Positions 33,282 through 42,901 are shown, counted from the stretch's first letter. The stretch: 64,000 nt of DNA from Providencia stuartii (GCF_029277985.1 NZ_CP119547.1:143363-207362); one strand, 5' to 3'. The notes: a model not told the origin generated them from the sequence alone. Made by a program: numbers and translations.

Positions 33282-33866
33282 AATGGGGATGATGTTACGT
33301 TCGTGGACGTTATTTTCACTCGGGATATGTAACGTTGAAAAAGGCGTACCGACAAGAGAGTGGTCACATAGCTCTCCATAATAGATGAGCGACAAAATCT
33401 CTTGCTCGTTGATTTTTCCCACCTTAAAAAGGTAATTGATTATTGCTGTATCCAGTAGGTCGTGACACCCATTAAGCAGATCCACGATATTGGCCGCAGC
33501 TTCATTTTCCTCTCCGTCATCTCGACCGGCTAATACTGATTCAACCCAAGCCTCAAGGCTCGGATGTCCCTCAGCGAGCTCTATTTGACGGCACTCGTTC
33601 TCGATCAACCCTGTGATTGCTTCGTTGAGCGTTCCGCCATAAGTCGGCATGTTGAGAACAACTCCAAATCCGGGGATTTCTTTTTGGATTGGCTTCGCAT
33701 CCTTGGGAGCTGATTTCAGCCACAGGAAAAACCAGATCCCAGAGCTTATGTCTTCCGGCTTGACCTGGTTGGCCGCAAGGAATTTGGAAACCTCGTTACA
33801 GATGATGCCATCTGGCGCTGCCATCTCGTAAATACCCGCCATCAGATCTTCAAGGCTCTTATACAT
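33264..33866 (-). CDS. Hypothetical acidic protein
   Basis: A 200-residue protein using the ATG at 33866 (MYKSLEDLMAGIYEMAAPDG); a longer frame starts at 33926. Visible features are a segment ISSGIWFFLWLKSAPKDAKP and acidic helices (AGRDDGEENEAAANIVDLLN). No family was recognised. Its upstream region carries a dyad nearly identical to that before kfrA, so the two may share a regulator. Confidence 0.6.
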   Translation of the reverse strand: MYKSLEDLMAGIYEMAAPDGIICNEVSKFLAANQVKPEDISSGIWFFLWLKSAPKDAKPIQKEIPGFGVVLNMPTYGGTLNEAITGLIENECRQIELAEGHPSLEAWVESVLAGRDDGEENEAAANIVDLLNGCHDLLDTAIINYLFKVGKINEQEILSLIYYGELCDHSLVGTPFSTLHIPSENNVHERNIIPIKKGAS

Positions 33867-33973
33867 ATTATCTCTCGCACCTGTACATGATGTTTTCACT
33901 ATCGTTGTTAAGCGTTTTTTCAGCAAGTATGTTCCAGCGAGACATCTTATACCATTCCATCCAAATCTGTAAA

Positions 33974-34010
33974 ATTACCGTATTACCGTAATTATGATAA
34001 TTACGGTAAA
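33974..34010. promoter_or_regulatory. Operator-like dyad shared with the kfrA promoter
   Basis: It contains TTACCGTAATTAT and its complement ATAATTACGGTAA arranged as a palindrome at about 33984-34009, preceded by ATTACCGTATT. Bases 33974-33995 match 48719-48740 upstream of kfrA at 21 of 22 positions. It lies between divergent genes (33866 leftward, 34128 rightward). It is a candidate KfrA or other plasmid-repressor binding site. Confidence 0.6.
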
Positions 34011-34127
34011 TAAATTTGAGTTCCTCTTGCTGTTGTTCTACTTATTAAAATGTATCTTTGAAAAAGTAGAGTTTTTGGAATAGGATAGGTGGTGCTGAAT
34101 GCCCACTTTTTACAAGGAGCGCGACCA

Positions 34128-34409
34128 GTGATTTTTGATGTAAGAGCGACCTTTGAAGTGGCACTCCAGACGGACACCCACCTGGTACTTATCGATCTGG
34201 ATCAGGGAGCATCAGTTACGAACGATGCTGATGCAGTGATCGCCTGGTTGGCCGCAAACCTCGAAGGTGGAATTGGAAAACGTAAGGTGTACTACCGGGA
34301 CACCGATGGACGCTTTGATGAGCTCAAGGTTAATGCCGGTGCTTTTGCCGGATTTGCACCTTGTAGCGAAGGCCAGCAGACCACCTTGGCTGGGATGCTC
34401 GGCCAGTAA
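34128..34409 (+). CDS. Hypothetical protein, first gene of a backbone operon
   Basis: A 93-residue protein beginning with GTG at 34128, chosen because AAGGAG lies 8 bp upstream. It reads IFDVRATFEVALQTDTHLVL and ends AGFAPCSEGQQTTLAGMLGQ. No family was recognised. It opens a run of closely spaced genes to 36257 and, before transposon insertion, to 47408. Confidence 0.6.
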   Translation: MIFDVRATFEVALQTDTHLVLIDLDQGASVTNDADAVIAWLAANLEGGIGKRKVYYRDTDGRFDELKVNAGAFAGFAPCSEGQQTTLAGMLGQ

Positions 34410-34427
34410 CTTTGTGTGGAGAACTCG

Positions 34428-34715
34428 ATGTTAAACAAAAACAAATTTGAGAAAGTTTTAAAGAGAATCCTCGATAAGAACTTTGAGCGCTGCTCTATTT
34501 GCAGGAAACCATTCCCTGGACCGTGCCATACTTTTGCTGGTTTGGATTCGGACAATAAAGTTCAGAACGTAGGTTCTTGCTGTCGGACCAGTATTGTGGA
34601 CTTGCGGCATGGAGGTGTGTATACGACCGCTCCTGTAGATACTCAAGAGGGGCAAAGTCAGGCGCGTGAGCTACTCGCAACACATCCTTGTAAGGGGATG
34701 ATGGGACATGCTTAG
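34428..34715 (+). CDS. Small Cys-rich hypothetical protein
   Basis: 95 residues starting at ATG 34428 after a GGAGA site. A CSICRKPFPGPCH segment and a GSCCRTS segment form a plausible zinc-binding set (CxxC plus C/H and CC). It overlaps the phosphatase-like gene by 8 bp. No family was recognised. Confidence 0.6.
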   Translation: MLNKNKFEKVLKRILDKNFERCSICRKPFPGPCHTFAGLDSDNKVQNVGSCCRTSIVDLRHGGVYTTAPVDTQEGQSQARELLATHPCKGMMGHA

Positions 34716-35244
34716 CAAAAAAGTCTTTTTCATTAGTCAAGCGGAGGCCGAAAGACTGGAGCCGGTTCCCGGTGCGGCCATGATCTCCATAACTGACCCA
34801 GACAAGTCCCCTGCCGCTCTCGGACAGTGGGGGCAGTTGTACCGCGATAGCTTCTATGACGGCGGCTATTCTGAGAACACCATCCACACGATGAAGGCAG
34901 CGTTCCGGATGAATTACGCCTCTTACATTGACTCATCCCAGGCTGAAAAGCTGTCCACCTTCCTGGATGGATTGGTTGGTAGCGGTATCGATCAGATCTT
35001 CGTTCATTGCTATTACGGAGAATCCAGAAGTGGCGCGGTAGCGCTGTACCTCCAGAACAAACATGGATTCACTCCGAATAAGCCGATCACCAAGCCCAAC
35101 CGAACAGTTTACGAATTGCTGTGCAATCCAACCAAGTTTGAACCACTGATGCAAAGCTACGAAACGCAACATATGGAGGAGGAACTACCTCTTCACCTCA
35201 AAATATGGGATTTTCTTCTCGTTGCGGTCGGGCTTAGGAGGTAA
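34708..35244 (+). CDS. CX5R tyrosine/dual-specificity phosphatase-like protein
   Basis: 178 residues. The segment IFVHCYYGESRSGAVALYLQ contains the phosphatase P-loop HCX5RS (C-YYGES-R). Upstream aspartates and a helix-rich C terminus fit a small cysteine phosphatase fold. The substrate is unknown. It sits between the Cys-rich protein and a tyrosine recombinase in one operon, an unusual combination for a plasmid backbone. Confidence 0.75.
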   Translation: MLSKKVFFISQAEAERLEPVPGAAMISITDPDKSPAALGQWGQLYRDSFYDGGYSENTIHTMKAAFRMNYASYIDSSQAEKLSTFLDGLVGSGIDQIFVHCYYGESRSGAVALYLQNKHGFTPNKPITKPNRTVYELLCNPTKFEPLMQSYETQHMEEELPLHLKIWDFLLVAVGLRR

Positions 35245-35246
35245 CT

Positions 35247-36257
35247 TTGCACGACACAAACAATGACAAGGAAGAGCTAGTTTCACATGCGAAAGTAAAT
35301 GTTCCGGCAGAACAAAGCATTCGCGGTGAACTGTTGCCGTCATCGAGCTCGCTCCGGAACATCCAGGACAACCCCGCCGTCGCCTATCTGGTGAGCCTCG
35401 GGTCAAAGCGAAGCAGGCAGACCATGAGCTCATTCCTCAACATTGTCGCCAAGATGATCGGGTTTCAGAACCTTCGTGACTGTGCATGGAGCTCAATGAG
35501 GCGGCACCACATATTGGCGGTGCTGGAAATGCTGGGGGATGCAGGGAAGGCTCCGGCAACGATCAACACCTACCTGTCAGCGCTCAAAGGGGTGGCTCTT
35601 GAAGCCTGGACGATGAAGCAAATTGATACGGATAGCTTCCAGCACATTAAGCAAGTCCGTTCAGTACGTGGATCTCGACTTCCTAAAGGGCGGGCACTTG
35701 AACGCCATGAGATTCGCAGCCTCTTTTTCACATGTGAAAGTGATTCAAGCGCCAAAGGGCTTCGGGATGCGGCCATTCTCGGGGTGCTCCTCGGGTGTGG
35801 CTTGCGCCGCTCGGAAATCGTTGCGCTGGACATGGGAAGCATGATCTACAAGGACCGCGCTCTCAAGGTTCTTGGCAAGGGCAACAAAGAGAGAATGGCG
35901 TATGTGCCTGGTGGCGCATGGAAAAGACTGGATAAGTGGGTTGAAGAGGTTCGAGGAACGCATGAAGGGCCTTTATTCCCGAGGATCAGGCGGTTTGATG
36001 ATGTGACTGGAGAGCGGATGTCGGATCAGGCCATCTACCACATCTTGGAGACCAGAAGAGTTGAAGCCGGTCTGGAGATGTTTGCGCCCCATGACCTGCG
36101 ACGCACCTTTGCCTCCTCGATGCTGGATAACGGTGAGGATATTGTGACCGTGAAGGACGCAATGGGCCACTCAAGCATTGCAACTACCCAGAAATATGAC
36201 AGACGCGGCGATGAGCGTTTGAAGAGAGCGAGCCAACGCCTCGATATAGCGGATTAA
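35247..36257 (+). CDS. Tyrosine recombinase (XerD/phage integrase family)
   Basis: 336 residues starting with TTG at 35247, five bases after AGGAGG. The N-terminal SAM-like domain (TMSSFLNIVAKMIG...APATINTYLSALKG) is followed by the catalytic domain. The catalytic set is visible: R in CGLRRSEIV, HDLRR, GH in AMGHSSIATT and the nucleophile in QKYDRR. It is a complete backbone recombinase; a possible role is multimer resolution. Two copies of the TTTCACATGNGAAA palindrome lie within the gene. Confidence 0.88.
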   Translation: MHDTNNDKEELVSHAKVNVPAEQSIRGELLPSSSSLRNIQDNPAVAYLVSLGSKRSRQTMSSFLNIVAKMIGFQNLRDCAWSSMRRHHILAVLEMLGDAGKAPATINTYLSALKGVALEAWTMKQIDTDSFQHIKQVRSVRGSRLPKGRALERHEIRSLFFTCESDSSAKGLRDAAILGVLLGCGLRRSEIVALDMGSMIYKDRALKVLGKGNKERMAYVPGGAWKRLDKWVEEVRGTHEGPLFPRIRRFDDVTGERMSDQAIYHILETRRVEAGLEMFAPHDLRRTFASSMLDNGEDIVTVKDAMGHSSIATTQKYDRRGDERLKRASQRLDIAD

Positions 36258-36261
36258 CAGC

Positions 36262-36533
36262 ATGAATGATGAAGAACTCGAACTTGCCAGAGCCGAAGCC
36301 ATGAAAGCCGATAGGTGCTTTTCAAAAGGACGGCTCAGGGACGAATTTCGGATGAAGCCTAAGCCAGGAGTAGAGCCAGTTTCGTTCTACAAAAACGGGT
36401 ATGGTGGCCAATTTGGAGTGTACCGGATAGCAGATTGCCAACCAATGCGGAGAAGGGGTTGTTCACCGGCATCACAAAAGCAAATAAGGGCGCAATCCAT
36501 CCTTTCGGTCAAGGCAAGAATGCGTAGCAACCT
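36262..36533 (+). pseudogene. 3'-5' exonuclease gene, 5' fragment cut by transposon
   Basis: The first 90 codons of the exonuclease gene that resumes at 46318. They run to the AACCT target site at 36529-36533. Removing the transposon and one AACCT joins ...ARMRSN to LAKASVMAQRW... in frame, giving a protein of about 289 residues. This N-terminal part (YKNGYGGQFGVYRIADCQPM) is not part of the exonuclease core. Confidence 0.88.
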
Positions 36534-36586
36534 GGCTAAATTTGCCCAACGCGCCAAAAATGTAAAGTTAGCTTTAAATTCTAAAA

Positions 36587-39500
36587 TCACTCACTTGAAT
36601 TCTCGTTCTCAATCAGCGCTTGCTTCCAATATTCTGGTTCAGCATATCGAGCAACCAATGCATCGATATCTATTTTTGAGGTTGATGGACTAAACTCAAA
36701 ATTGCCATACATATTGATGTGCTGCCATGCAACGGGCGAAATACTGTGAAGCTGAGCCAGTGCATTTTGATCTCCTACTGTTTGCTTCTGTTCATAGACA
36801 CGAGATAGCAGCACTGTGTTGTAGTAAATGACCGCGTTGGTGATGAGCCGAGAGCATTCATTCCATATTTGCTGCTCCTCTTCTGTTTTTACTCTGAATT
36901 TTCCACCGTTAACAAATGCAACTGCTCGTCTAAGACGATGATAGGCTTCGCCACGATTTAATGCTTTTTGTACACATTGACGTAAGCCAACATCGTCGAC
37001 AAAGTCGAGAATGTATAGCGTTCGGCATATGTTTTCCAACTCCCATAATGCTTTCTTGGTCTGATTCTGACGCGAATAGCTCGAGAGTTTGCGAACAATC
37101 GTGGCTTGAGTAACATCTTTTTGAGCTAGCGATGCCATGATCCGTTGAATATTGGGCCATTCACGTTCAATCAATTCATCGTTGGTTTTTCGGGCAGGCT
37201 TTATTAGCCAGTCACCACACTCATTGGGATGTTGTGAGCCGACTAACGTATCCATTTTCTTATGCAAATCACGATAACGAGGTGCAAAATGATATCCAAA
37301 TGCATGCAAAATCCAAAAATTAACCTGATTGGTGCCATGGGTGTCAGTGGAATGCCGTTCTGGCTTTATATCAGAGGTATTGTTATGCAATAAATCGAAA
37401 ACGTAATGGCTTTCATGTTCGTGAGTCCCAATAATCTTTGCATTTATAGGAACATGATTTGCGACCAACGTGTAGGCGCTGACACCTTTCTGTAAACCAA
37501 AATACTTAGGAGAATATCGAGCGTTAAGGGTGTTAATTTGCGTTTCCATCCGCTGGCCATCGCTACTTGAATGGAGCGAGTCCTGAATATCATAGAGATG
37601 AAATGCGGGTAGCTGGCTGGTCGCATTACTAATCGCATCATTAGCCGCTCGTAATGTCTCCAAGCGTAGATAATTTCTTGATGTCCCCGCCATTGATGCT
37701 GAGCTAAGGCCTGAAACCTCAGCCATTTTTGCTAACCCCATGTTTGTTCCCATCGCAACAATACAGGCGAAAATTTCACGGGGATCAGCTTCATGCTTTA
37801 CATAACGATCTAATACATGGGTAAATGCATTTAAAAATCCAGTATTACCCGCAACAAACCACAGTAGATCCGCAATACCAATTCCTGGTAACTGGCTGTA
37901 AAAATCGCTATTAACGGATTCATCACTGCTCGGATAAAGCAGCTTCCAACGACGCTTTTCGGCAGCCCCAATTACTTTAATATGTTTGTTGACCCCATCA
38001 GAAATATGTTGGTTAATCGCACTATAACGTGCTGCTAGCATAGTATGAAATACAGCCAGAGTATCTTGGATAGGGGCCAATAAAATGGGTGCACCAATAT
38101 CTTGCAATACTCGTTCTTTATCCTGCCATCTAAGATCGCTTATTAAGTCATCTTCAAAGCGGCGAAATTCATTACTATGTTTAACGTACACATCACCCGC
38201 TTCCAGTGAGTTGCGTAGTAGGCGATAGACCAAAAACTCATAGCGATCTACATCAAGCGTTTTAAATGTTTTGCCCTCTTTACTAAACAAATATCGGCGT
38301 AAACCTTTAGGAATAATCTCAGTCGGAAATGAATTAGGGTCAGTTTGCCTTGGTGATTTTTCTGTGCGCAATAAGTTTTGTAAAAACGCGATAGCTTCAA
38401 GCAAAGGAGAGTCTTCTACACGTCCGGCAAAATCCAGATCAGTAAAAAGTTGCCTTAAGTTACGTTTGAATGTGGCGGATAATTTTGTGTAATGTGACCA
38501 TTCAAATGCCGTTTTGTCGAAAGCAATATTGCGTAAGTAATCAGCAACTAATGGGAATCTCTCTTGTTCAAGCAATGCATAGGCTTTTTCTTTAATAATG
38601 GAAAAAGGTGTGTCATCGGTGATGGTGTCATCCGTAAACAGGCTCAATACATGACCCGCAGCCTGTAAATTTTTCGCTGCATTGGTAACCGCATTATTCA
38701 TTGCTTCTTCAGCGGCACGCTTGGCCTGTTTCTCGTATTGATCGACCCAATGGAGCAATGCTTCAATTAAGTTGTCATTAATTTGCTGAAACCGATGAAA
38801 AGCAAAAAACAGCAGATATAACTGAGCAGTCTCTTTTTTCATGCGTTGAAGTTTATAAGTGGTATAAAACTTAACCATAGAAGCATAATACTTGCCGCTT
38901 TCATTGGAGATCCCCGCTGTTATGAGGAACTGCTTGGCAAACTCATGTAGAGGCTGGAAAAACTGCCGCCGTGCGACTTCATGTCGCAATTCTTTATAAC
39001 TGAAATCTTTAGCTTCATGTTTTAATGCGCTGACGCGAAATACTCCTGACTCAGCCCGAAGCAAAGCCGCTAATTGCTGATCGATAAGTGAAGTCATGCA
39101 AGTGCTAAGTAATCGAGCAATACGGGTGCGTTCATAAGCCACCACTCTACCAATCATCTCTTGCATATACCGATAACTGGGCATGACAATACGGTGTAAT
39201 GCTAAGTATTGGGTTAATTCACGAAAGATAAAGATAGGTTGTGTCGATAACATCGCAACCCGCTGTGCTTTATCTTCCAAATCAACTTTTACCTCATTAT
39301 CACATTGTTTATACTGGAATAAATCAAGAATTGCTCGTTGTTGTTCAGCCCTAATCGGTCTTGAGGGACTTTTCAGTCTTGAAAGCGTTTTGGTGGGAAA
39401 GTACAGCGCGGCAATGTAATCCAAGTCATTTAGTACTGACGATTCTTGTTCATAACTGAAAAACTGCCGTTTGGCTTTGAAATAGCCCAGTTGCAATACT

Positions 39501-39667
39501 AAATGGGCTGCCACAGAAAACGTTCGGGTATTGTCGAATAGCTCGCGCTCTTTAGCACTTAAGTCAAAATATAATCGACGATCATCATCTGAGAAATGAG
39601 GTAATCCAAACAGTTCATCTATTTCATCAGTTGACAAAATAGATAGCCGCCGAACATCATTTTTCAT
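36587..39667 (-). CDS. tnpA: Tn3-family transposase
   Basis: A 1026-residue DDE transposase. The N-terminal DUF4158-like DNA-binding region starts LSILSTDEIDELFGLPHFSD. The catalytic core includes STDTHGTNQVNFWILHAFGY and ALNRGEAYHRLRRAVAFVNG. It has little similarity to the Tn1331 transposase beyond core motifs. Its stop lies about 50 bp from the left end, with the frame reading inward from the right. Confidence 0.93.
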   Translation of the reverse strand: MKNDVRRLSILSTDEIDELFGLPHFSDDDRRLYFDLSAKERELFDNTRTFSVAAHLVLQLGYFKAKRQFFSYEQESSVLNDLDYIAALYFPTKTLSRLKSPSRPIRAEQQRAILDLFQYKQCDNEVKVDLEDKAQRVAMLSTQPIFIFRELTQYLALHRIVMPSYRYMQEMIGRVVAYERTRIARLLSTCMTSLIDQQLAALLRAESGVFRVSALKHEAKDFSYKELRHEVARRQFFQPLHEFAKQFLITAGISNESGKYYASMVKFYTTYKLQRMKKETAQLYLLFFAFHRFQQINDNLIEALLHWVDQYEKQAKRAAEEAMNNAVTNAAKNLQAAGHVLSLFTDDTITDDTPFSIIKEKAYALLEQERFPLVADYLRNIAFDKTAFEWSHYTKLSATFKRNLRQLFTDLDFAGRVEDSPLLEAIAFLQNLLRTEKSPRQTDPNSFPTEIIPKGLRRYLFSKEGKTFKTLDVDRYEFLVYRLLRNSLEAGDVYVKHSNEFRRFEDDLISDLRWQDKERVLQDIGAPILLAPIQDTLAVFHTMLAARYSAINQHISDGVNKHIKVIGAAEKRRWKLLYPSSDESVNSDFYSQLPGIGIADLLWFVAGNTGFLNAFTHVLDRYVKHEADPREIFACIVAMGTNMGLAKMAEVSGLSSASMAGTSRNYLRLETLRAANDAISNATSQLPAFHLYDIQDSLHSSSDGQRMETQINTLNARYSPKYFGLQKGVSAYTLVANHVPINAKIIGTHEHESHYVFDLLHNNTSDIKPERHSTDTHGTNQVNFWILHAFGYHFAPRYRDLHKKMDTLVGSQHPNECGDWLIKPARKTNDELIEREWPNIQRIMASLAQKDVTQATIVRKLSSYSRQNQTKKALWELENICRTLYILDFVDDVGLRQCVQKALNRGEAYHRLRRAVAFVNGGKFRVKTEEEQQIWNECSRLITNAVIYYNTVLLSRVYEQKQTVGDQNALAQLHSISPVAWQHINMYGNFEFSPSTSKIDIDALVARYAEPEYWKQALIENENSSE

Positions 39668-39690
39668 GGTGCCCTCCCTATTTCACTACA

Positions 39691-40002
39691 TCAAATAATT
39701 TCCCGCTCCGCGAGATGTGCAAGTGGAACCATACTTTTATGTAAGATCCCAAATACAACGAATTGATGCTCATGTTGGATGTAATAGATGACATGACTTG
39801 AATAAGGGAAGCTAAACACATTCATGCGTACCTCGGGTCTATTTTTCCCAAGGGTGGGTGTTTCAGCCAGCAGTTGAATCGTTTGTCTAAGTCCTGATAA
39901 ATAGGTCTTCGACTGAGTCGTTCCCCATTGGGCTAACGTAAAGCGGTGAATACCTATCAGATCAGATTGTGCATCGGGCGTTAAATGATAAGTTACCGGC
40001 AT
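39691..40002 (-). CDS. ParE/RelE-superfamily toxin
   Basis: 103 residues with the family layout: YHLTPDAQSDLIGIHRFTLA at the start and RMNVFSFPYSSHVIYYIQHE near the end. ParE toxins inhibit gyrase. The gene abuts tnpA and is translationally coupled to the antitoxin (1-bp overlap at 40002). Tn3-family elements commonly carry such modules. Here the antitoxin is damaged, so toxin activity is doubtful or selected against. Confidence 0.85.
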   Translation of the reverse strand: MPVTYHLTPDAQSDLIGIHRFTLAQWGTTQSKTYLSGLRQTIQLLAETPTLGKNRPEVRMNVFSFPYSSHVIYYIQHEHQFVVFGILHKSMVPLAHLAEREII

Positions 40003-40180
40003 TAGTCATACTGCCCTGCGGCCAGCTCATCAAAAAAGGTATTACCATCAACCAAATTGCCCATTTTGATGTCAGTTATGGCTTTCACCGCTTTGGATTG
40101 AAGCAAATGTAATTTTAGTGTCTCGATACTTTGGTATGCATCAGCTGAAATAACAACGGCCACAGGCTTGCCATTTTTAT
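40002..40180 (-). pseudogene. Phd/YefM-type antitoxin, N-terminus removed by IS26
   Basis: The C-terminal about 59 residues of an antitoxin (NGKPVAVVISADAYQSIETL to FFDELAAGQYD). The DNA-binding start and the promoter are replaced by IS26 at 40181, although an IS26-derived start could in principle extend the frame to 40253. The toxin-neutralising C-terminal part is retained. Confidence 0.8.
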
Positions 40181-41000
40181 GGCACTGTTGCAAATAGTCG
40201 GTGGTGATAAACTTATCATCCCCTTTTGCTGATGGAGCTGCACATGAACCCATTCAAAGGCCGGCATTTTCAGCGTGACATCATTCTGTGGGCCGTACGC
40301 TGGTACTGCAAATACGGCATCAGTTACCGTGAGCTGCAGGAGATGCTGGCTGAACGCGGAGTGAATGTCGATCACTCCACGATTTACCGCTGGGTTCAGC
40401 GTTATGCGCCTGAAATGGAAAAACGGCTGCGCTGGTACTGGCGTAACCCTTCCGATCTTTGCCCGTGGCACATGGATGAAACCTACGTGAAGGTCAATGG
40501 CCGCTGGGCGTATCTGTACCGGGCCGTCGACAGCCGGGGCCGCACTGTCGATTTTTATCTCTCCTCCCGTCGTAACAGCAAAGCTGCATACCGGTTTCTG
40601 GGTAAAATCCTCAACAACGTGAAGAAGTGGCAGATCCCGCGATTCATCAACACGGATAAAGCGCCCGCCTATGGTCGCGCGCTTGCTCTGCTCAAACGCG
40701 AAGGCCGGTGCCCGTCTGACGTTGAACACCGACAGATTAAGTACCGGAACAACGTGATTGAATGCGATCATGGCAAACTGAAACGGATAATCGGCGCCAC
40801 GCTGGGATTTAAATCCATGAAGACGGCTTACGCCACCATCAAAGGTATTGAGGTGATGCGTGCACTACGCAAAGGCCAGGCCTCAGCATTTTATTATGGT
40901 GATCCCCTGGGCGAAATGCGCCTGGTAAGCAGAGTTTTTGAAATGTAAGGCCTTTGAATAAGACAAAAGGCTGCCTCATCGCTAACTTTGCAACAGTGCC
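40181..41000 (+). mobile_element. IS26, complete (copy 3)
   Basis: 820 bp with perfect GGCACTGTTGCAAA ends, in the opposite orientation to the copies in the island. The flanking octamers ATTTTTAT and CGGTAAAA do not match, so it marks a deletion or cointegrate junction between the toxin-antitoxin side and the PHP-ATPase side. Confidence 0.97.
40244..40948 (+). CDS. tnpA: IS26 transposase
   Basis: A 234-residue transposase with the same sequence as the copy at 10352-11056, with the DDE residues in DETYVKVNG, NTDKAPAY and ECDHGKLKR. It is intact. Confidence 0.96.
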   Translation: MNPFKGRHFQRDIILWAVRWYCKYGISYRELQEMLAERGVNVDHSTIYRWVQRYAPEMEKRLRWYWRNPSDLCPWHMDETYVKVNGRWAYLYRAVDSRGRTVDFYLSSRRNSKAAYRFLGKILNNVKKWQIPRFINTDKAPAYGRALALLKREGRCPSDVEHRQIKYRNNVIECDHGKLKRIIGATLGFKSMKTAYATIKGIEVMRALRKGQASAFYYGDPLGEMRLVSRVFEM

Positions 41001-41237
41001 CGGTAAAAGTACGCCGGAGTGAATTCAGCAAAAGAGGAGAGCGGGGAGCATGGCCATTTAAGCCACTGAAGGCAGTCGATATGTAGACCCCCGATGTGGA
41101 CGAAGGTCTTATTTGCCTTCTGACTTTTCCGCCAGACCGACTGAAGTTCATGCCAACAGCAATCATAACGGTTACTGAATTACCAGGTGAATGCTTCTAT
41201 AGTGGGATTACCTTAGGCACCACATGGAAAAGAAACA

Positions 41238-42132
41238 ATGACGGTAGGATCACGCTGGTTTAAATTTGATTTTCATAACCATACCCCGGCCTCAGATGAC
41301 TACAAAGTCCCAGATCTCCAGCCCCGGGAATGGCTGCTGGCTTACATGCGGCAACAGGTCGACTGTGTTGTCATCAGTGACCATAACAGTGGGGCATGGA
41401 TTGACGTGTTGAAAGCGGAACTGGCGAACATGTCCCGGGACGCCAGTTCCGGTGAACTGGCAGACTTCCGGCCGCTGACTTTGTTTCCCGGTGTGGAGCT
41501 CACGGCCACCGGCAACGTTCATATCCTCGCCGTGTTGCACACCCAGAGCACCAGTGCCGAGGTGGAACGGCTACTGGCACAGTGCAACAACAACTGTCCT
41601 ATTTCGCGTGAAACCCCCAACCATCATCTTGTGCTTCAGCTGGGACCCGCGGGCATTATCAGTAATATCCGTCGTAACCCGGAAGCTATTTGTATCCTCG
41701 CACACATTGATGCGGCGAAAGGCGTTCTGACAAGCCTTACTAATCAGGGGGAACTGACGGCCGCTTTTCAGTCAAATCCTCATGCAGTGGAGATCAGACA
41801 CCGGGAGGAGGAGATTACGAACGGGACTCACCGGCGTTTAATTGCGGATTTGCCATGGCTTCGGGGATCAGATGCGCACCACCCTGAACAAGCGGGAGTG
41901 CGCACCTGCTGGCTGAAGATGTCCGAGCCTGATTTTGACGGTCTCAGGCACGCATTACTCGATCCGGAAAACTGCGTGCTGTTTGATGATAATCCACCGG
42001 AGGCACCAGCTTCACATTTGCGCAGCCTGACATTCAGGACCCGTCTTTGCCAGCCGGCAGATCAGTATGGAGCCTCCGTTGAGTTTAGCCCGTTTTACAA
42101 TGCGGTGATTGGCTCCCGGGGCAGTGGTAAAT
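41238..42132 (+). pseudogene. PHP-domain ATPase (TrlF-like), cut inside Walker A
   Basis: The first 298 residues of a PHP-ATPase. Metal-binding motifs are FDFHNHTPASD, VISDHNSGAW, ELTATGNVHILAVLH, ILAHIDAAKG and LRGSDAHHPEQ. The P-loop begins as GSRGSGK and is replaced by transposon repeat at 42133, so the entire ATPase part is lost. Related PHP plus SMC/AAA-like proteins are often found among defence genes. The 237 bp upstream (41001-41237) back to IS26 hold no recognised gene. Confidence 0.8.
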
Positions 42133-42171
42133 GGCTAAATTTGCCCAACGCGGTTAAAACGTAAATTTAGC
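42133..42171 (+). repeat. Internal, diverged copy of the transposon terminal repeat
   Basis: GGCTAAATTTGCCCAACGCG is identical to the outer ends; the next 19 bases differ at 5 positions (34 of 39 overall). It is oriented as a left end and cuts the PHP-ATPase gene. With the right end at 46317 it encloses the resolvase-TraR-Usp-SulP block (4185 bp) without a transposase. The adjacent TAAAT does not match the AACCT at the far end. Confidence 0.88.
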
Positions 42172-42280
42172 CGAATTTTATAAGGTTCAAAATGTATACT
42201 ATTTGATAGCTCTGGTTATTACCTATCAAAACTACTATCATAAGTGCATTATCAAAACCTTTAAAGAGATATGGTGATTT

Positions 42281-42901
42281 ATGTCCAAAGTTGGTTATGC
42301 TCGAGTGAGTTCCACGGGTCAAAGCTTAGAAGTGCAACTGGGCAAGTTACATCGAGCTGAGTGCAATAAGATATATCAAGAAAAACGCAGTGGGAGGACG
42401 GCTGAACGGTCTGAATTTCAATCTTGCATGAGTTATTTACGTGAAGGGGATACCCTAGTGGTAACCCGACTCGATCGTCTTGCTCGCTCAGTCGTCCACT
42501 TAGCCCAGATTGCTTCGCGTTTTCAAAGTGAAGGTATTGATTTGCTCGTTATCGATCAGAACATTGATACGAGCACTTCGACTGGGAGACTCATGTTCAA
42601 TATGTTGGCTGCTATTGCTGAGTTTGAAAATGACTTGCGGACAGAGAGGCAAGCTGAAGGTATCGCAAAAGCACATGAAAATGGAGTTAAATTTGGTAGG
42701 CCTGTAAAACTTACGGACACCTTAAAACAAGCAATTTATGATAAAAGAGCTGAGGGGGCCACTATTGGTCAGCTTGCCAAGGAGTATCACCTTGGAGAAG
42801 CTTCTATTTATCGGGCAATAAATTCAGTTAAGCAATCAATTGTTTCCCCCTACTCGATAGATGTTAAAGAGCTGCGAGATTATGGAAAATATAAAACGTG
42901 A
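42281..42901 (+). CDS. tnpR: Serine resolvase/invertase of the Tn3-type element
   Basis: 206 residues with catalytic Ser in GYARVSSTGQSL, a catalytic domain (RLDRLARSVVHLAQIASRFQ, STSTGRLMFNMLAAIAEFE) and a C-terminal helix-turn-helix (ATIGQLAKEYHLGEASIYRA). The gap 42172-42280 probably holds its res site. It is distinct from the Tn1331 resolvase. Confidence 0.92.
   Translation: MSKVGYARVSSTGQSLEVQLGKLHRAECNKIYQEKRSGRTAERSEFQSCMSYLREGDTLVVTRLDRLARSVVHLAQIASRFQSEGIDLLVIDQNIDTSTSTGRLMFNMLAAIAEFENDLRTERQAEGIAKAHENGVKFGRPVKLTDTLKQAIYDKRAEGATIGQLAKEYHLGEASIYRAINSVKQSIVSPYSIDVKELRDYGKYKT

Noticed and set aside
40181..41000. IS26 at 40181 as one arm of a classical compound transposon with IS26 at 10300 or 15581
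   Set aside because: No matching 8-bp duplications exist, and the segment between crosses backbone genes and the complete island; IS26-mediated deletion is simpler.
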